Part shown: positions 55,368 to 63,841 of the stretch, piece after piece | Numbering within the stretch: position 1 is the first letter of the stretch | Layout: each line of letters starts with the position of its first letter | Assembly (NCBI GenBank): GCA_038323835.1 | Contig: JBBQHI010000014.1 | Span: 13,477-77,476, forward strand | DNA: 64,000 nucleotides | Direction of reading: 5' to 3' | Source of the DNA: JACVRW01 sp038323835 | GTDB lineage: Bacteria; Actinomycetota; Thermoleophilia; Solirubrobacterales; Thermoleophilaceae | The notes under the pieces: generated by a model | Databases searched by the model: none | What the model was told of the DNA's origin: nothing | Seen by the model: only the letters and a program-made list of their open reading frames with translations | Made by a program: the position numbers and the translations under genes

Positions 55368-57686
55368 ATGCCCGCGGCGATGGCGGGCGACGGTCACAGA
55401 GCGGCGGGGGGCTTCGAGATATGGGCTGCCCGGGCGTGGAACGTGTTCAACGAGGGGCGGCCGTTCTCGATCGTCTTCCCCGTGCTGGTGCTCCTCTGCT
55501 CGGTTCCCGCCGGGCTGGCCCCGTACGGCCCGCTGCTCCTCGCCCTGGGGGGCACGCTGGCCCTGGCCGTGGTGGTCTCGCGCTTCCAGTTCCCCCTCCG
55601 CAGCCGGGCGCTCCTCTGGCTCGTGGCGCTGGCGTGCATCCCCTTGCTCGAGCCCTGGCGCGCTGCCCCGCTGCTCCTGGGCGCGCTCGCCGGGTACCTC
55701 TTCTTCACGGTCGGCCTCTGGGGCTCGATCTACTACCACCTGCGCACCGGCGCGCCGTGGACCAACGGGCTGCGCTTCTGGCGCCTCGTGCTCACCAATT
55801 CGGACCCGACGAGCGGCAACGCGCTGGAGCAGGTGCCGAAGTTCGTGATGACGATCAGCGCGGGGAACCTGCTGGCCGAGGACGCCGACCTGGCCTCGGT
55901 GGGCTGGATCGCGGTGGCCGCCGGCCTCGTGGCGGCCACGGGCACGCTCGCCTGGCGCTGGTTCGCCCGCACCCGCCTGCCGCGCTACCCCGATCGCCTC
56001 GCGCAAGCCGAACCCCGGTCTGCGATCGCCCGCCGGGTGTACGTGATCGTGGTGGACGGGGCCAACCGCGAGCGGATGTGGCAGGCGCACACGCCGGTCA
56101 TGGACCGCCTCGCGCGCGAGGGCACGGAGTACCTTGGGGTTGAGCCCGCCCACCCCGCGCGCACGGTGGTGTGCTTCTCGTCGATGCTCACGGGCTCCTC
56201 GCCGGCCGAGCACGGGATGCGCTCCAACTTCGCCCCCCGGCTCGGGGTGCGCACCGAGTCCGTGTTCGACGTGCTCGAGGCCGAGGGCCGCTCCGGCCGC
56301 CTGGTGGGAATCGCGCACCTGCTCGACCCGTTCGGGGAGGACGTGGTCAGGTCGGTCACGTCGGTGCAGCCCACCTCGCAGATCGACTCGTCGCTGTGCG
56401 CCGAGGGACGCCGGGTGGTGGAGGAGGAGGACCCGGATCTGCTCGTGCTCCAGCTCCTGGCCGCCGACCAGCTCGGGCACGTGCGTGGCGTGCGCAACCG
56501 CGAGTACCTGGAGCAGATGGCGGACACCGATCGTCATGTGGGGGACTTCCTGGCCTTCCTCGCCGAGCGGGGCAAGCTGGACGGCGCGACGGTGGTGCTG
56601 ATGGCCGACCACGGGCAGGGCCGTGGGATCGGGGGACACGGCCATCTCGACTGGGGCGAGCGCCCGGTGCCCTTCGTGGTCTGGGGGGAGGGGGCCACGC
56701 CCGGCGCGGTGAGCCGCGAGCCCCACTCGGTCTGCGAGCTGGCGGTCACCGTCACGTCGTTGCTCGGCGTGCGCGCCCCCGCGGCGGCGCGGGGCCGGCC
56801 GCTCGTGCCCACGCTCGACTCCTGCGTCGAGCCGGGCGCCAGGGCCGGCCGCGCGCTCGCCGTGGTGGTCGCTCGCAACGAGGAGCCGGCGCTGGGCGCC
56901 GTGCTCGGCGGACTCCCGGACACGGCCTGTGGCATGCCCGTGGACGTGCTGCTGGTGGACGACGGCTCCACCGACCGCACCCCGGACCTCGGCCGCGAGC
57001 TCGGCGCGCGGGTGGTCTCGCACGAGCATTCGCGCGGCCTCGGCGCCGGACTGCGCACGGGTCTCGAGCTGGCGCGCGACGAGGGCTACGCCACCGCGGT
57101 GTACCTGGACGGCGACGGCGAGTACGACCCAATCGACTTCCAGCGCGTGCTCGACCCGGTGGCCCGCGGGCGGGCCGACTACGTGATCGGCTCGCGCTTC
57201 CTGGGCCCGAGCGAGGGGATGAGCTGGCACCGCAACCTGGCCAACCGCAGCACGAGCGCGCTGGTGGGCTTCCTCACCGAGAGCGTGACCAGCGACGGCC
57301 AGTCCGGCTACCGCGCCTTCTCGGCCCGCGCGCTCGCCGAGGCCAGGATCGCCCACGACTACAACTACGCGCAGGTGCTCACGATCTCGCTCTGGGGGGC
57401 GGGCATGGACGCGGTGGAGGTGCCGATCTCCTACCGCCGCCGGATCGCCGGCCGCTCCTTCGTGCGCTACCCGGAGTACCTGGCGCGGGTGGGGCCGGCG
57501 GTCTGGCGCCAGTGGCGGATCTCGCGCAGGACGAGGAGGACGGCCACGCCGGCGATCGCCCCGGCCAGGGCGAAGGGCCAGTCGTCGCCGTTGTTGAAGA
57601 CCGGGAACAGCCCGGTGAGCGGGCCGAACGGGGCATCGGGCCGGTCGGTCACGAGCGCGCCGCCCGAGAAGCGCGCGTCGGCGTAG
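55368..57686 (+). CDS. Fusion of membrane region, alkaline-phosphatase-like phosphodiesterase and GT2 glycosyltransferase
   Basis: The 772-residue protein has three parts. Residues 30-200 hold about five TM segments. Residues 222-480 are an alkaline-phosphatase/NPP-like domain: VVDGAN (metal Asp near 230), PARTVVCFSSMLTG (candidate Thr nucleophile), LQLLAADQLGH and ADHGQGRGIGGHGH (metal ligands). Residues 495-720 are a DPM1-like GT2 domain: VVVARNEEPALG, VLLVDDGSTDRTPD, AVYLDGDGEYDP and GSRFLGPSEG. It may release a head group and transfer a sugar to a polyprenyl phosphate at the membrane. The last ~50 residues (RRTRRTATPAIAPARA...) look like read-through and overlap the convergent gene by 220 bp. 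Confidence 0.82.
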   Translation: MPAAMAGDGHRAAGGFEIWAARAWNVFNEGRPFSIVFPVLVLLCSVPAGLAPYGPLLLALGGTLALAVVVSRFQFPLRSRALLWLVALACIPLLEPWRAAPLLLGALAGYLFFTVGLWGSIYYHLRTGAPWTNGLRFWRLVLTNSDPTSGNALEQVPKFVMTISAGNLLAEDADLASVGWIAVAAGLVAATGTLAWRWFARTRLPRYPDRLAQAEPRSAIARRVYVIVVDGANRERMWQAHTPVMDRLAREGTEYLGVEPAHPARTVVCFSSMLTGSSPAEHGMRSNFAPRLGVRTESVFDVLEAEGRSGRLVGIAHLLDPFGEDVVRSVTSVQPTSQIDSSLCAEGRRVVEEEDPDLLVLQLLAADQLGHVRGVRNREYLEQMADTDRHVGDFLAFLAERGKLDGATVVLMADHGQGRGIGGHGHLDWGERPVPFVVWGEGATPGAVSREPHSVCELAVTVTSLLGVRAPAAARGRPLVPTLDSCVEPGARAGRALAVVVARNEEPALGAVLGGLPDTACGMPVDVLLVDDGSTDRTPDLGRELGARVVSHEHSRGLGAGLRTGLELARDEGYATAVYLDGDGEYDPIDFQRVLDPVARGRADYVIGSRFLGPSEGMSWHRNLANRSTSALVGFLTESVTSDGQSGYRAFSARALAEARIAHDYNYAQVLTISLWGAGMDAVEVPISYRRRIAGRSFVRYPEYLARVGPAVWRQWRISRRTRRTATPAIAPARAKGQSSPLLKTGNSPVSGPNGASGRSVTSAPPEKRASA

Positions 57687-58858
57687 ACCCAGGCGCCGCT
57701 CACCAGGGTCAGGGCGGAGAGCACGAGGCCGGTGCGCGGGGCGTGGCGGAAGCCGAGCGCCACCAGCGGCACGGCCAGGGGTAGCCCCGCCATCAGGTGC
57801 CGGGGCGGGAACCAGAAGCCGAACATCGTGGGGGCGAGGAACGAGGCCACGAAGAGCTGCGCGGCCAGGGCCACGGCGCAGAGGCCGGCGGTGAGCTCGG
57901 TGTCGCGCACGCCGGTGAGCGCCCGCGACAGGTGCTCGCGATGGGAGCGCCAGAGCCACCACAGGCCCGCGAAGGCGAGCGCGAAGACGGGGGCCCAGCG
58001 GAGTAGGCCGTAGTTTCGGTCGATGAAGAGCGCCACCAGGCGGTAGGCGCGGTTGGCGTAGCCGCCGGGGAAGGACGCGTCCGTGGCCGACTCGCCCGAG
58101 GTGTCGGCGTCGTAGGGGGTCACGCCGCCGTACAGCGCTTCGTTGATGCCCACGTAGAGGGCCACGCTGAAGAGCGAGACCTCCACGGCGCCGATGGCGA
58201 GCGTGCGCCGGCGCGAGCGCCAGAGCGCGCGTGCGGCGACGAAGCCGATGGCCAGCCCGGCGGGCACGAACTTGGTGCCGAGCCAGGGGAGAAGGCCGAG
58301 CAGGGCGAAGCAGAGGAACGCCTCGCGCCGCCGGACGCGAGCGTCCAGGCGCAGGGCGAGCAGGGCGGCACCGGCCAGCGCGGCCCCCGCGGTGAGCTCG
58401 GGATAGATGGCCGTGCTGTAGGCGAGGAGGGGCGGGGACAGCCCGACCACCGCGGCGGCGCCCATGGCCCAGGGGTCCGGGACCACCCTCAGCGCGAGGC
58501 GGTAGGCCAGGGCCACCCCCAGAGCGGCGATCGCAGCGAGGAACAGCTCCACGCCCTTGGGCCCGCCGATCAGGTAGGGGGGCAGGATGAGGAGCGGGAA
58601 GCCCACGCCGTGGGGCTCGTTGAGGCGCCCCTTGGTGAGGGTGCCGTGCTTGTCGAGCCTGAAGGGGTAGAAGTGGGCGTAGGAGCGCGCGACGTACTCG
58701 TCGCGAACGTCCACGTTGTGATCGCGTTTCAGCGACTCGGCGGCAAGCAGGTAGTGGGGCTCGTCCCCGGCGTAGTCCGAGTTCTTGAAGGCGTGGAGGC
58801 CGATGGTGGCGGCGTAGGCCCCGAACAGGAGGACGAATAGGGCGGCGGTCCGGCGCAT
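57467..58858 (-). CDS. Polytopic GT-C-fold glycosyltransferase-like membrane protein
   Basis: The 463-residue protein has about 11 TM segments. A first-loop acidic motif (SDYAGDEPHYLLAAESL near residue 30) is typical of the Asp/Glu site of GT-C (ArnT/PMT-like) enzymes using polyprenyl-phosphate sugars. Residues 395-440 form an external loop (SGGALVTDRPDAPFGPL). The upstream convergent GT2 domain could supply the lipid-linked sugar that this enzyme uses. The specific family is uncertain. The ATG at 58858 starts directly at the first TM segment. Confidence 0.82.
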   Translation of the reverse strand: MRRTAALFVLLFGAYAATIGLHAFKNSDYAGDEPHYLLAAESLKRDHNVDVRDEYVARSYAHFYPFRLDKHGTLTKGRLNEPHGVGFPLLILPPYLIGGPKGVELFLAAIAALGVALAYRLALRVVPDPWAMGAAAVVGLSPPLLAYSTAIYPELTAGAALAGAALLALRLDARVRRREAFLCFALLGLLPWLGTKFVPAGLAIGFVAARALWRSRRRTLAIGAVEVSLFSVALYVGINEALYGGVTPYDADTSGESATDASFPGGYANRAYRLVALFIDRNYGLLRWAPVFALAFAGLWWLWRSHREHLSRALTGVRDTELTAGLCAVALAAQLFVASFLAPTMFGFWFPPRHLMAGLPLAVPLVALGFRHAPRTGLVLSALTLVSGAWVYADARFSGGALVTDRPDAPFGPLTGLFPVFNNGDDWPFALAGAIAGVAVLLVLREIRHWRQTAGPTRARYSG

Positions 58859-58888
58859 GCAGCTGCGAAGAAGAGCAGAACGGCCGGG

Positions 58889-59440
58889 CTACGGACGCGC
58901 CAGCACGCCCGCCATGGCCTCGGCGAAGAGATCGAGGTCGCGGTCGAGGTCCCTCTTGGTGTGGTGGGCAAAGCGCCCGCCGGCCTCCGAGGCGGCGAAG
59001 CCGATCATGAAGGTGCTGAGCACGCGCTCGGCGCTGGCGATGTTCTCCTCGGCCACGCCCGCCTGTCGCAGCGCCTCGTAGATGGCGTCGCGAGAGCGCC
59101 GGGCGGCGGGGGTGGTGGCCGGGCGCCGGAGGAGCATGGGAAAGGCGTCGGGGTAGCGCCGGGCGGTCTTGCGCAGACTGGAGGCCAGCGTGTCGAGCTG
59201 CTCGCGCCACGGCTTGGCCGGGTTGGGGGCGGGCATCTCGGCCAGCAGACGCTCCACCAGGCCGTCCAGCAGGGCCTGCTTGTCCGCCACGTGGTTGTAG
59301 AGGGCCATGGGGGTCACCTCGAGCCGCCGGGCCACCTCGCGCATGCTCACGGCGCCGACGCCGCGCTCCTCCGCGACCCGCAGCGTGGCGTCGAGGATCG
59401 AGTCGCGGGTGAGCGGGGGGCGCTGTTTGCCGGCGGCCAC
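58889..59440 (-). CDS. TetR-family transcriptional regulator
   Basis: The 183-residue regulator has the TetR N-terminal helix-turn-helix: LTRDSILDATLRVAEERGVGAVSMREVARRLEVTPMALYNHVADKQALLDGL is spread over residues 8-60. A helical ligand-binding domain follows (SAERVLSTFMIGFAASEAGG). GTG at 59440 is chosen. A longer frame to 59533 would run through the near-perfect palindrome at 59458-59479 and into the divergent gene. It probably represses itself and the ATP-grasp gene. Confidence 0.87.
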   Translation of the reverse strand: MAAGKQRPPLTRDSILDATLRVAEERGVGAVSMREVARRLEVTPMALYNHVADKQALLDGLVERLLAEMPAPNPAKPWREQLDTLASSLRKTARRYPDAFPMLLRRPATTPAARRSRDAIYEALRQAGVAEENIASAERVLSTFMIGFAASEAGGRFAHHTKRDLDRDLDLFAEAMAGVLARP

Positions 59441-59457
59441 GTTGACGGAGTCTAATC

Positions 59458-59479
59458 TACGCTGTATATATACGGCGTA
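59458..59479. promoter_or_regulatory. 22-bp near-palindrome: TetR operator
   Basis: The 22-bp sequence starts TACGCTGTATA and ends TATACGGCGTA; it equals its own reverse complement except at one symmetric pair. It fills the 40-bp gap between the TetR start and the ATP-grasp ATG at 59481, which follows the palindrome after one base. Confidence 0.8.
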
Positions 59480-59480
59480 T

Positions 59481-60695
59481 ATGAGCGTGCTGCTCACCGA
59501 CGGGTCCGGCCTCACCTCGCGACAGGTGGCCACACGGCTGTCCCGTGGCGGTCACGTCGTGGAGGTGGTGTCGCCCACGCGGTTGGGCCTGTGCGGCTTC
59601 ACCCGCCACGTTCGGAGAGTGCACCGGGTCCCGGCGTTCGGCCGCGACCCGGAGGGGTGGCTCTCCGCGACCCTCGACGTTCTCTCGCGCGGGGAGTTCG
59701 ACGTGCTGCTGCCCACCCAGGAGCAGGTCACGATCCTGGCCCGCGACTCCTCACGGCTCCGCGTGCCGGTGGCGCTGCCCTCGTTCGAGAGCGTGCTGCG
59801 GGTGCAGGACAAGGCGGCCCAGCTGAGGGTGCTGGCGGAGCTGGGGCTTCTGCACCCCGACTCGACCGTCACCGGCGACGTCGCCGCCTGGAACCGCTTC
59901 CCCATCTTCGTGAAGGCCCCGATCGGCACGGCCAGCCAGGGGGTGCGCCTGGTGCGCGACCGTGCCTCTCTGCGCGCCGCGGTAAGCGACTTCGGCGGCG
60001 GCCCCGTGGTGCTCCAGGAGCCGGTGGCCGGACCGCTCGTGATGGTGCAGGCGATCTTCTACACCGGCCGCCTCGTGGCCTGGCACGCAAATCTCCGCGA
60101 GCGCGAGGGGGCCGGCGGCGGATCGGCCTCGAAGCGCAGCGTCGCTCACCCGCACATCTCGAGTGACCTGGCCCGGCTGGGGGAGGAGCTCGACTGGCAC
60201 GGAGCGCTCTCCCTCGACGCGATCCTGACCCCCGACGGCCCGAGCTACATCGACGTGAACCCGCGTCTGGTGGAGCCGGGCAACGCGTGGCGGGCAGGGG
60301 TGGACCTGGTGGGCGCGCTGGTACAGGTGTCCCTCGGCTCATACGTGCCGGTCGCGCCGCGGCCGCGCCCTGGTGTACGGACTCACCAGCTCCTGCTGGC
60401 CGTGCTGGGCGCGGCGCAGAACGGTGGCGGCCGGCGCGGCGTGGCGCGCGAGCTGGCGTTGGCCATCGCGCGCCGCGGCCCGTACGCCGGGAGCACCGAG
60501 GAGCTGACTCCGCTTCACCGCGACCCGCTGGCGGTGGTGCCGGTGGCCGCCGCGGCGATCGCCACGCTCGTGCGCCCGGGCTCGTACCGGCACTTCACCG
60601 GCGGCGCCGTGGAGTCCTACGCGCTCACGCCCGAGGCGTGGGAGCGCATCACGGCAGGAGCTCAGCCGTTCAGCAGCCCAGCGCCCGCGCAATAA
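59481..60695 (+). CDS. ATP-grasp domain protein
   Basis: The 404-residue protein has an N-terminal Rossmann-like part (MSVLLTDGSGLTSRQVATRL), a substrate-binding region (EFDVLLPTQEQVTIL), and an ATP-grasp core with VQDKAAQLRVLAELGLLHPDS, FPIFVKAPIGTASQGVRLV (ATP Lys), VVLQEPVAGPLV and YIDVNPRLVEPGNA (metal ligands). ATP-grasp enzymes ligate a carboxylate to an amine or thiol via acyl phosphate; the substrates here are unknown. Expression is likely controlled by the divergent TetR. The stop overlaps the convergent acyl-CoA dehydrogenase gene by 26 bp. Confidence 0.87.
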   Translation: MSVLLTDGSGLTSRQVATRLSRGGHVVEVVSPTRLGLCGFTRHVRRVHRVPAFGRDPEGWLSATLDVLSRGEFDVLLPTQEQVTILARDSSRLRVPVALPSFESVLRVQDKAAQLRVLAELGLLHPDSTVTGDVAAWNRFPIFVKAPIGTASQGVRLVRDRASLRAAVSDFGGGPVVLQEPVAGPLVMVQAIFYTGRLVAWHANLREREGAGGGSASKRSVAHPHISSDLARLGEELDWHGALSLDAILTPDGPSYIDVNPRLVEPGNAWRAGVDLVGALVQVSLGSYVPVAPRPRPGVRTHQLLLAVLGAAQNGGGRRGVARELALAIARRGPYAGSTEELTPLHRDPLAVVPVAAAAIATLVRPGSYRHFTGGAVESYALTPEAWERITAGAQPFSSPAPAQ

Positions 60696-61803
60696 CCATC
60701 TGCTGCACCTCGTCCGTCCCCTCGCCGATGGTGAGGATCTTGGCGTCGCGGTAGAAGCGGCACACGGGGTACTCCTCGATGTAGCCGTACCCGCCGTGGA
60801 TCTGCACCGCCTCCTCGGAAGCCCTCACCGCCAGGCGCCCGGTCTTCAGCTTCGCCTGCGCGGCGGTGAGTGAGAAGTTCTTGCCGGCGTCCTTTTCCAG
60901 CGCGGCCTTGTAGGTCAGCAGCCGCGCGGCCTCGATCTCGGTGGACATGTCGGCGAGCTTGGCCTGGATCGCCTGGAACTTGGAGATCGACTGGCCAAAG
61001 GCCCTGCGCTCCTTCGCGTACTTGAGCGCCTCATCCAGCGCGCCCTGGGCGAGGCCGAGGCCCATGGCGGCCACCCCGATGCGACCGCCGTCGAGCGTCT
61101 GCAGGAACTGCTTGAACCCCTGTCCCTGGGGGCCCACGAGGTTCTCCTCCGGCACGCGGCAGTCCTCGAAGCTGAGCGGCCGCGTGTCCGACGCGTTCCA
61201 GCCCATCTTCCGGTAGGCCTCGCCCACCTCGTAGCCCGGGGTGCCGTTGGGCACGAGGATGTTGGAGATCTCGTTGTCGCCGGTCTTGGCCGTGATGGTC
61301 ACGAAGCCGCTGATGTCGGTGCCGGAGTTGGTGATGAACTGCTTCGCGCCGTTGATCACCCAGTCGCCGTTGTCGCGGGTCGCGCGCGTGCGCGTGTTAC
61401 CTGCATCGGATCCGGCCTCGGGCTCGGTGAGACCGAAGGCGCCGAGCTTCTCGCCGCTCGTGAGCCTCGGCATCCACTCCTGCTTCTGCTCCTCCGAGCC
61501 GAACGCGTACACCGGCCAGGTGCCGAGGCTCGTGTTGGCGGCGAGGGTGATGGCCACGCTGGAGTCCACGCGCGCGAGCTCCTCCACCACCAGTGCGTAG
61601 CTCAGGTTGTCCGCCCCGCCGCCCCCGTACTCCTCGGGGTAGGGAATGCCCATGAGCCCGAGGCCGCCGAGCTTCTGCACGATCTCGTAGGGGAACGACT
61701 TGGTGCGATCAAGCTCCTCGGCCACAGGCGACACCTCGCCCTCGGCGAAGTCGCGCGCAAGCCGGCGTATGTCCTGCTGAACGGGGGAGAGGTCGAAGTC
61801 CAT
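60670..61803 (-). CDS. Acyl-CoA dehydrogenase
   Basis: This FAD enzyme introduces the trans-2 double bond in acyl-CoA beta-oxidation. The 377-residue protein has LGAFGLTEPEAGSDAGNTRT near residue 125, WVINGAKQFITNSG, ERRAFGQSISKFQAIQAKLADM, AVQIHGGYGYIEEYPVCRFYRDAKI and the catalytic Glu in GEGTDEVQ near 366. It belongs to the short/branched or butyryl-CoA group by layout. The ATG at 61803 starts MDFDLSPVQQDIRRLARDF. No other beta-oxidation gene is adjacent. Confidence 0.92.
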   Translation of the reverse strand: MDFDLSPVQQDIRRLARDFAEGEVSPVAEELDRTKSFPYEIVQKLGGLGLMGIPYPEEYGGGGADNLSYALVVEELARVDSSVAITLAANTSLGTWPVYAFGSEEQKQEWMPRLTSGEKLGAFGLTEPEAGSDAGNTRTRATRDNGDWVINGAKQFITNSGTDISGFVTITAKTGDNEISNILVPNGTPGYEVGEAYRKMGWNASDTRPLSFEDCRVPEENLVGPQGQGFKQFLQTLDGGRIGVAAMGLGLAQGALDEALKYAKERRAFGQSISKFQAIQAKLADMSTEIEAARLLTYKAALEKDAGKNFSLTAAQAKLKTGRLAVRASEEAVQIHGGYGYIEEYPVCRFYRDAKILTIGEGTDEVQQMVIARALGC

Positions 61804-61817
61804 GGCGGGCGGGGATG

Positions 61818-62159
61818 CTAGCCCCAGAAGATGCCAGTCGGATCGTCCTCGATCTCGAGCAGGAGCGGAACCACGCTGTCGGCGGGTTGAACCAGGTCGC
61901 AACGGTGCCACCGCTCGTCGCCGCCGTGGCAGTGGAGCGACCAGGTTCTCGCGGACGGGTCATGGCGGAGCTGGGCGACCTTGAGCTCGGTCCACTCGGC
62001 CCCGAGCCCCGGCTGCCAGGGTGGCCTCAGCTCGCTGATCGTGATGGTGTTCCCCCGGCGCGAACACTCCACCCGCATCGCGTCGCGGAGCTCCGCGGAG
62101 ACCCGCCGTTCGCAGTATTTCTCGACGAGGGAAAGGGCCGCGTCGGGCGTCATCGCCAT
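61818..62159 (-). CDS. DUF3024-family protein
   Basis: The 113-residue protein matches the DUF3024 pattern: ALSLVEKYCERRV at the start, VECSRRGNTITISELRPPW, and HDPSARTWSLHCHGGDERWHRCD. The function of the family is unknown. It lies 14 bp upstream of the acyl-CoA dehydrogenase gene on the same strand. Confidence 0.8.
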   Translation of the reverse strand: MAMTPDAALSLVEKYCERRVSAELRDAMRVECSRRGNTITISELRPPWQPGLGAEWTELKVAQLRHDPSARTWSLHCHGGDERWHRCDLVQPADSVVPLLLEIEDDPTGIFWG

Positions 62160-62168
62160 GGCGTGATG

Positions 62169-62585
62169 CTACGTGCCCGCACCCGCGTCCACGATGTCTA
62201 GAAGGTCTTCCAGCCCCTCGAGATCTCGGGCATTGTGGGTAAAAAGCGGCAGGTCGTTGGCGATCGCGGTCGACGCGATCAGGAGATCCACGGCGCGGCG
62301 CCCTCGTGGCTTCCGCCCGGCTTGCGAGATCGCCGCGTAGACGCGGCCGTACACACGTGCGCAGGCGGCGTCGAAGGGCAACGGGTCGAAGGTGGACTCC
62401 ACTACCTGAAGGTGCTCCTGCCGCCGGCCGCGCTCGGCCGGGTCGGAGGTGGCGTGAGGCCCGGCCGCAAGCTCCGCGAGCGAGAGTGCCGAGATCGAGG
62501 TCTCACCAGGCAGGTAGGCGCTGGCGGCGGGATCGAGAAGGACCGAAGTGTCGAGCAGTCCCCGGCCCGGCCGTACCTCAGGCAC
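62169..62585 (-). CDS. vapC: PIN-domain toxin (VapC-like)
   Basis: VapC-type PIN ribonucleases inhibit translation by cutting specific RNAs. The 138-residue protein has the first metal Asp in GLLDTSVLLDP near residue 10, the conserved Glu in ISALSLAELAAG near 37, and the acidic C-terminal pair in AVDLLIASTAIAN and LFTHNARDLEGLEDL. The GTG at 62585 overlaps the antitoxin gene by 8 bp, the usual coupling for such pairs. Confidence 0.88.
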   Translation of the reverse strand: MPEVRPGRGLLDTSVLLDPAASAYLPGETSISALSLAELAAGPHATSDPAERGRRQEHLQVVESTFDPLPFDAACARVYGRVYAAISQAGRKPRGRRAVDLLIASTAIANDLPLFTHNARDLEGLEDLLDIVDAGAGT

Positions 62586-62832
62586 GCGGAGTGGGGTCCT
62601 GGTCCGCGAGCGCGTCGAGCTCGGCGCGCAGGCGCTTCGCGTCGGGAGCAGGGACCTCCCGGAACGCCTCGAGCAGCGCCTCGACGCTGACCGACCGGTG
62701 ACGCCCGAGCGGCGTGAGCTCTCCGACGGGAACGCCGCGCCGGGTGACCACGAACCGATCTCCCCGGTCGAGCGCGCGCATGATCTCGCCACTGTTATTT
62801 CGCAGCTCGCGCTGGCTCAGCTCACGGGCCAT
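62578..62832 (-). CDS. vapB: Phd/YefM-type antitoxin (VapB-like)
   Basis: The 84-residue antitoxin starts MARELSQRELRNNSGEIMRALDRGDRFVVTRRGVPVGELTPLG, a Phd/YefM DNA-binding fold within residues 1-45. A toxin-binding tail follows (VEALLEAFREVPAPDAKRLRAELDAL). It neutralises the PIN toxin and represses the operon. The ATG at 62832 is chosen; a longer start at 62874 would place the operator palindrome inside the gene. Confidence 0.88.
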   Translation of the reverse strand: MARELSQRELRNNSGEIMRALDRGDRFVVTRRGVPVGELTPLGRHRSVSVEALLEAFREVPAPDAKRLRAELDALADQDPTPRA

Positions 62833-62841
62833 GGGAGGAAG

Positions 62842-62859
62842 TGTAGCACTAGTGCTACA
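62842..62859. promoter_or_regulatory. Perfect 18-bp palindrome: toxin-antitoxin operator
   Basis: TGTAGCACTAGTGCTACA lies nine bases upstream of the antitoxin ATG. Its position fits autoregulation by the antitoxin or the toxin-antitoxin complex. Confidence 0.8.
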
Positions 62860-62879
62860 GGTGTTCGCCGACATCGGCG

Positions 62880-63746
62880 TCACTTCAAGTTCGAGAGGGC
62901 GATCCGCAGGATGCTTCGCCCGCTGTGGACACGCCCGAAGCCGGTCTGGTCGGACACGTCCAGATAGGGACGGCTCGGCACCCGCTTCGGCAGCCGCACG
63001 CGCCGTGTGGCCGACGGCCCGTGCAGCGAGCCCAGGGAAACGGCATTGATGAGGTTGCCGTAGAGCCAGACCTCGTAGCGGTGTCCGGGCAATAGGCCGC
63101 CCAAGCTCAGCACCACGGTGCGCTTCCCGGACTTGGTCACGCGGCCGTGAGCGCCGAGCTTGTCCGGCGGCAGCGCCCCGAGCGGAACGCCATTGTGGTC
63201 TGCCGCCGGCGGCGTGGAGCCCCGGTTGGGTGACAGGCCGCCGGCCATCGCCAACACCACGGTCACGGCTGCCGCGGCGACGGCGAGGGCGACGACTGCC
63301 AAACGCGCGCCCAAACGGCGCGTTCGCGCCGGTTGCGGCGGGTTGACACGCGCGGGCTCGCAGCCCCCACCGCGCGGCACGGCGGCTCGGAGCTGGCGCT
63401 CCACGGGGCGCGGCAGCTCGATGATCACGCCGTGGGCCTCGAGCGACCAGGCCACCCGGCTGCCTTTCAGCCAGCGATCCGGCACGGCGAAGCACGCCCG
63501 GCAGTCGCTCGCGGGCAGTGTCCGCCGGAACCGAACCAGGGCCGCCTGGCGGTGCACCTGGTGCCCATCGTCGATGCGCAGCACCGGTCCGGCGGGGCTC
63601 GGCTCCCGAAGGCCCGTCCAGCGTCCCCGGATGCGAGCGAGCGAGCTGTGGTCGGTAGCCGAGACGAGCTCGAAGTGTTCGAGCTCTAGATCGATGCCCT
63701 CGAGCTCCTCCCGCCTGCTGTGCTCCAGGCCCTCGCGGACCGTCAA
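62880..63746 (-). CDS. Hypothetical protein with central membrane segment
   Basis: The 288-residue protein has an N-terminal soluble domain (about 1-130) with ELVSATDHSSLARIRGRWTGL and RASDCRACFAVPD-like Cys residues. A single TM segment follows near residues 150-175 (LAVVALAVAAAAVTVVLAMAG), then an extracellular C-terminal domain with GKRTVVLSLGGLLPGHRYEVWLYG and SVSLGSLH-like beta strands. The latter resembles an anti-sigma-factor C-terminal (anchored RskA-like) region, but the N-terminal zinc motif of anti-sigma factors is absent. The TTG at 63746 has GGAGAGA upstream; this choice is tentative. Confidence 0.65.
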   Translation of the reverse strand: MTVREGLEHSRREELEGIDLELEHFELVSATDHSSLARIRGRWTGLREPSPAGPVLRIDDGHQVHRQAALVRFRRTLPASDCRACFAVPDRWLKGSRVAWSLEAHGVIIELPRPVERQLRAAVPRGGGCEPARVNPPQPARTRRLGARLAVVALAVAAAAVTVVLAMAGGLSPNRGSTPPAADHNGVPLGALPPDKLGAHGRVTKSGKRTVVLSLGGLLPGHRYEVWLYGNLINAVSLGSLHGPSATRRVRLPKRVPSRPYLDVSDQTGFGRVHSGRSILRIALSNLK

Positions 63747-63841
63747 CGTTTCTCTCCGTCCTCGCCTATCCGGCTGGGTGCTGAAATTTGCCGGTCGGGT
63801 TAAGGTAGTCGCTGCCCCTGTCCAAGGAGCGGGCCGCCAGC

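Noticed and set aside
55350..59210. A very long open frame on the minus strand across the phosphodiesterase-GT2 and GT-C-like genes.
   Set aside because: It is Arg/Ala/Pro/Gly-rich without any domain. Genuine genes with clear motifs occupy the other frames. High GC content makes such frames common.
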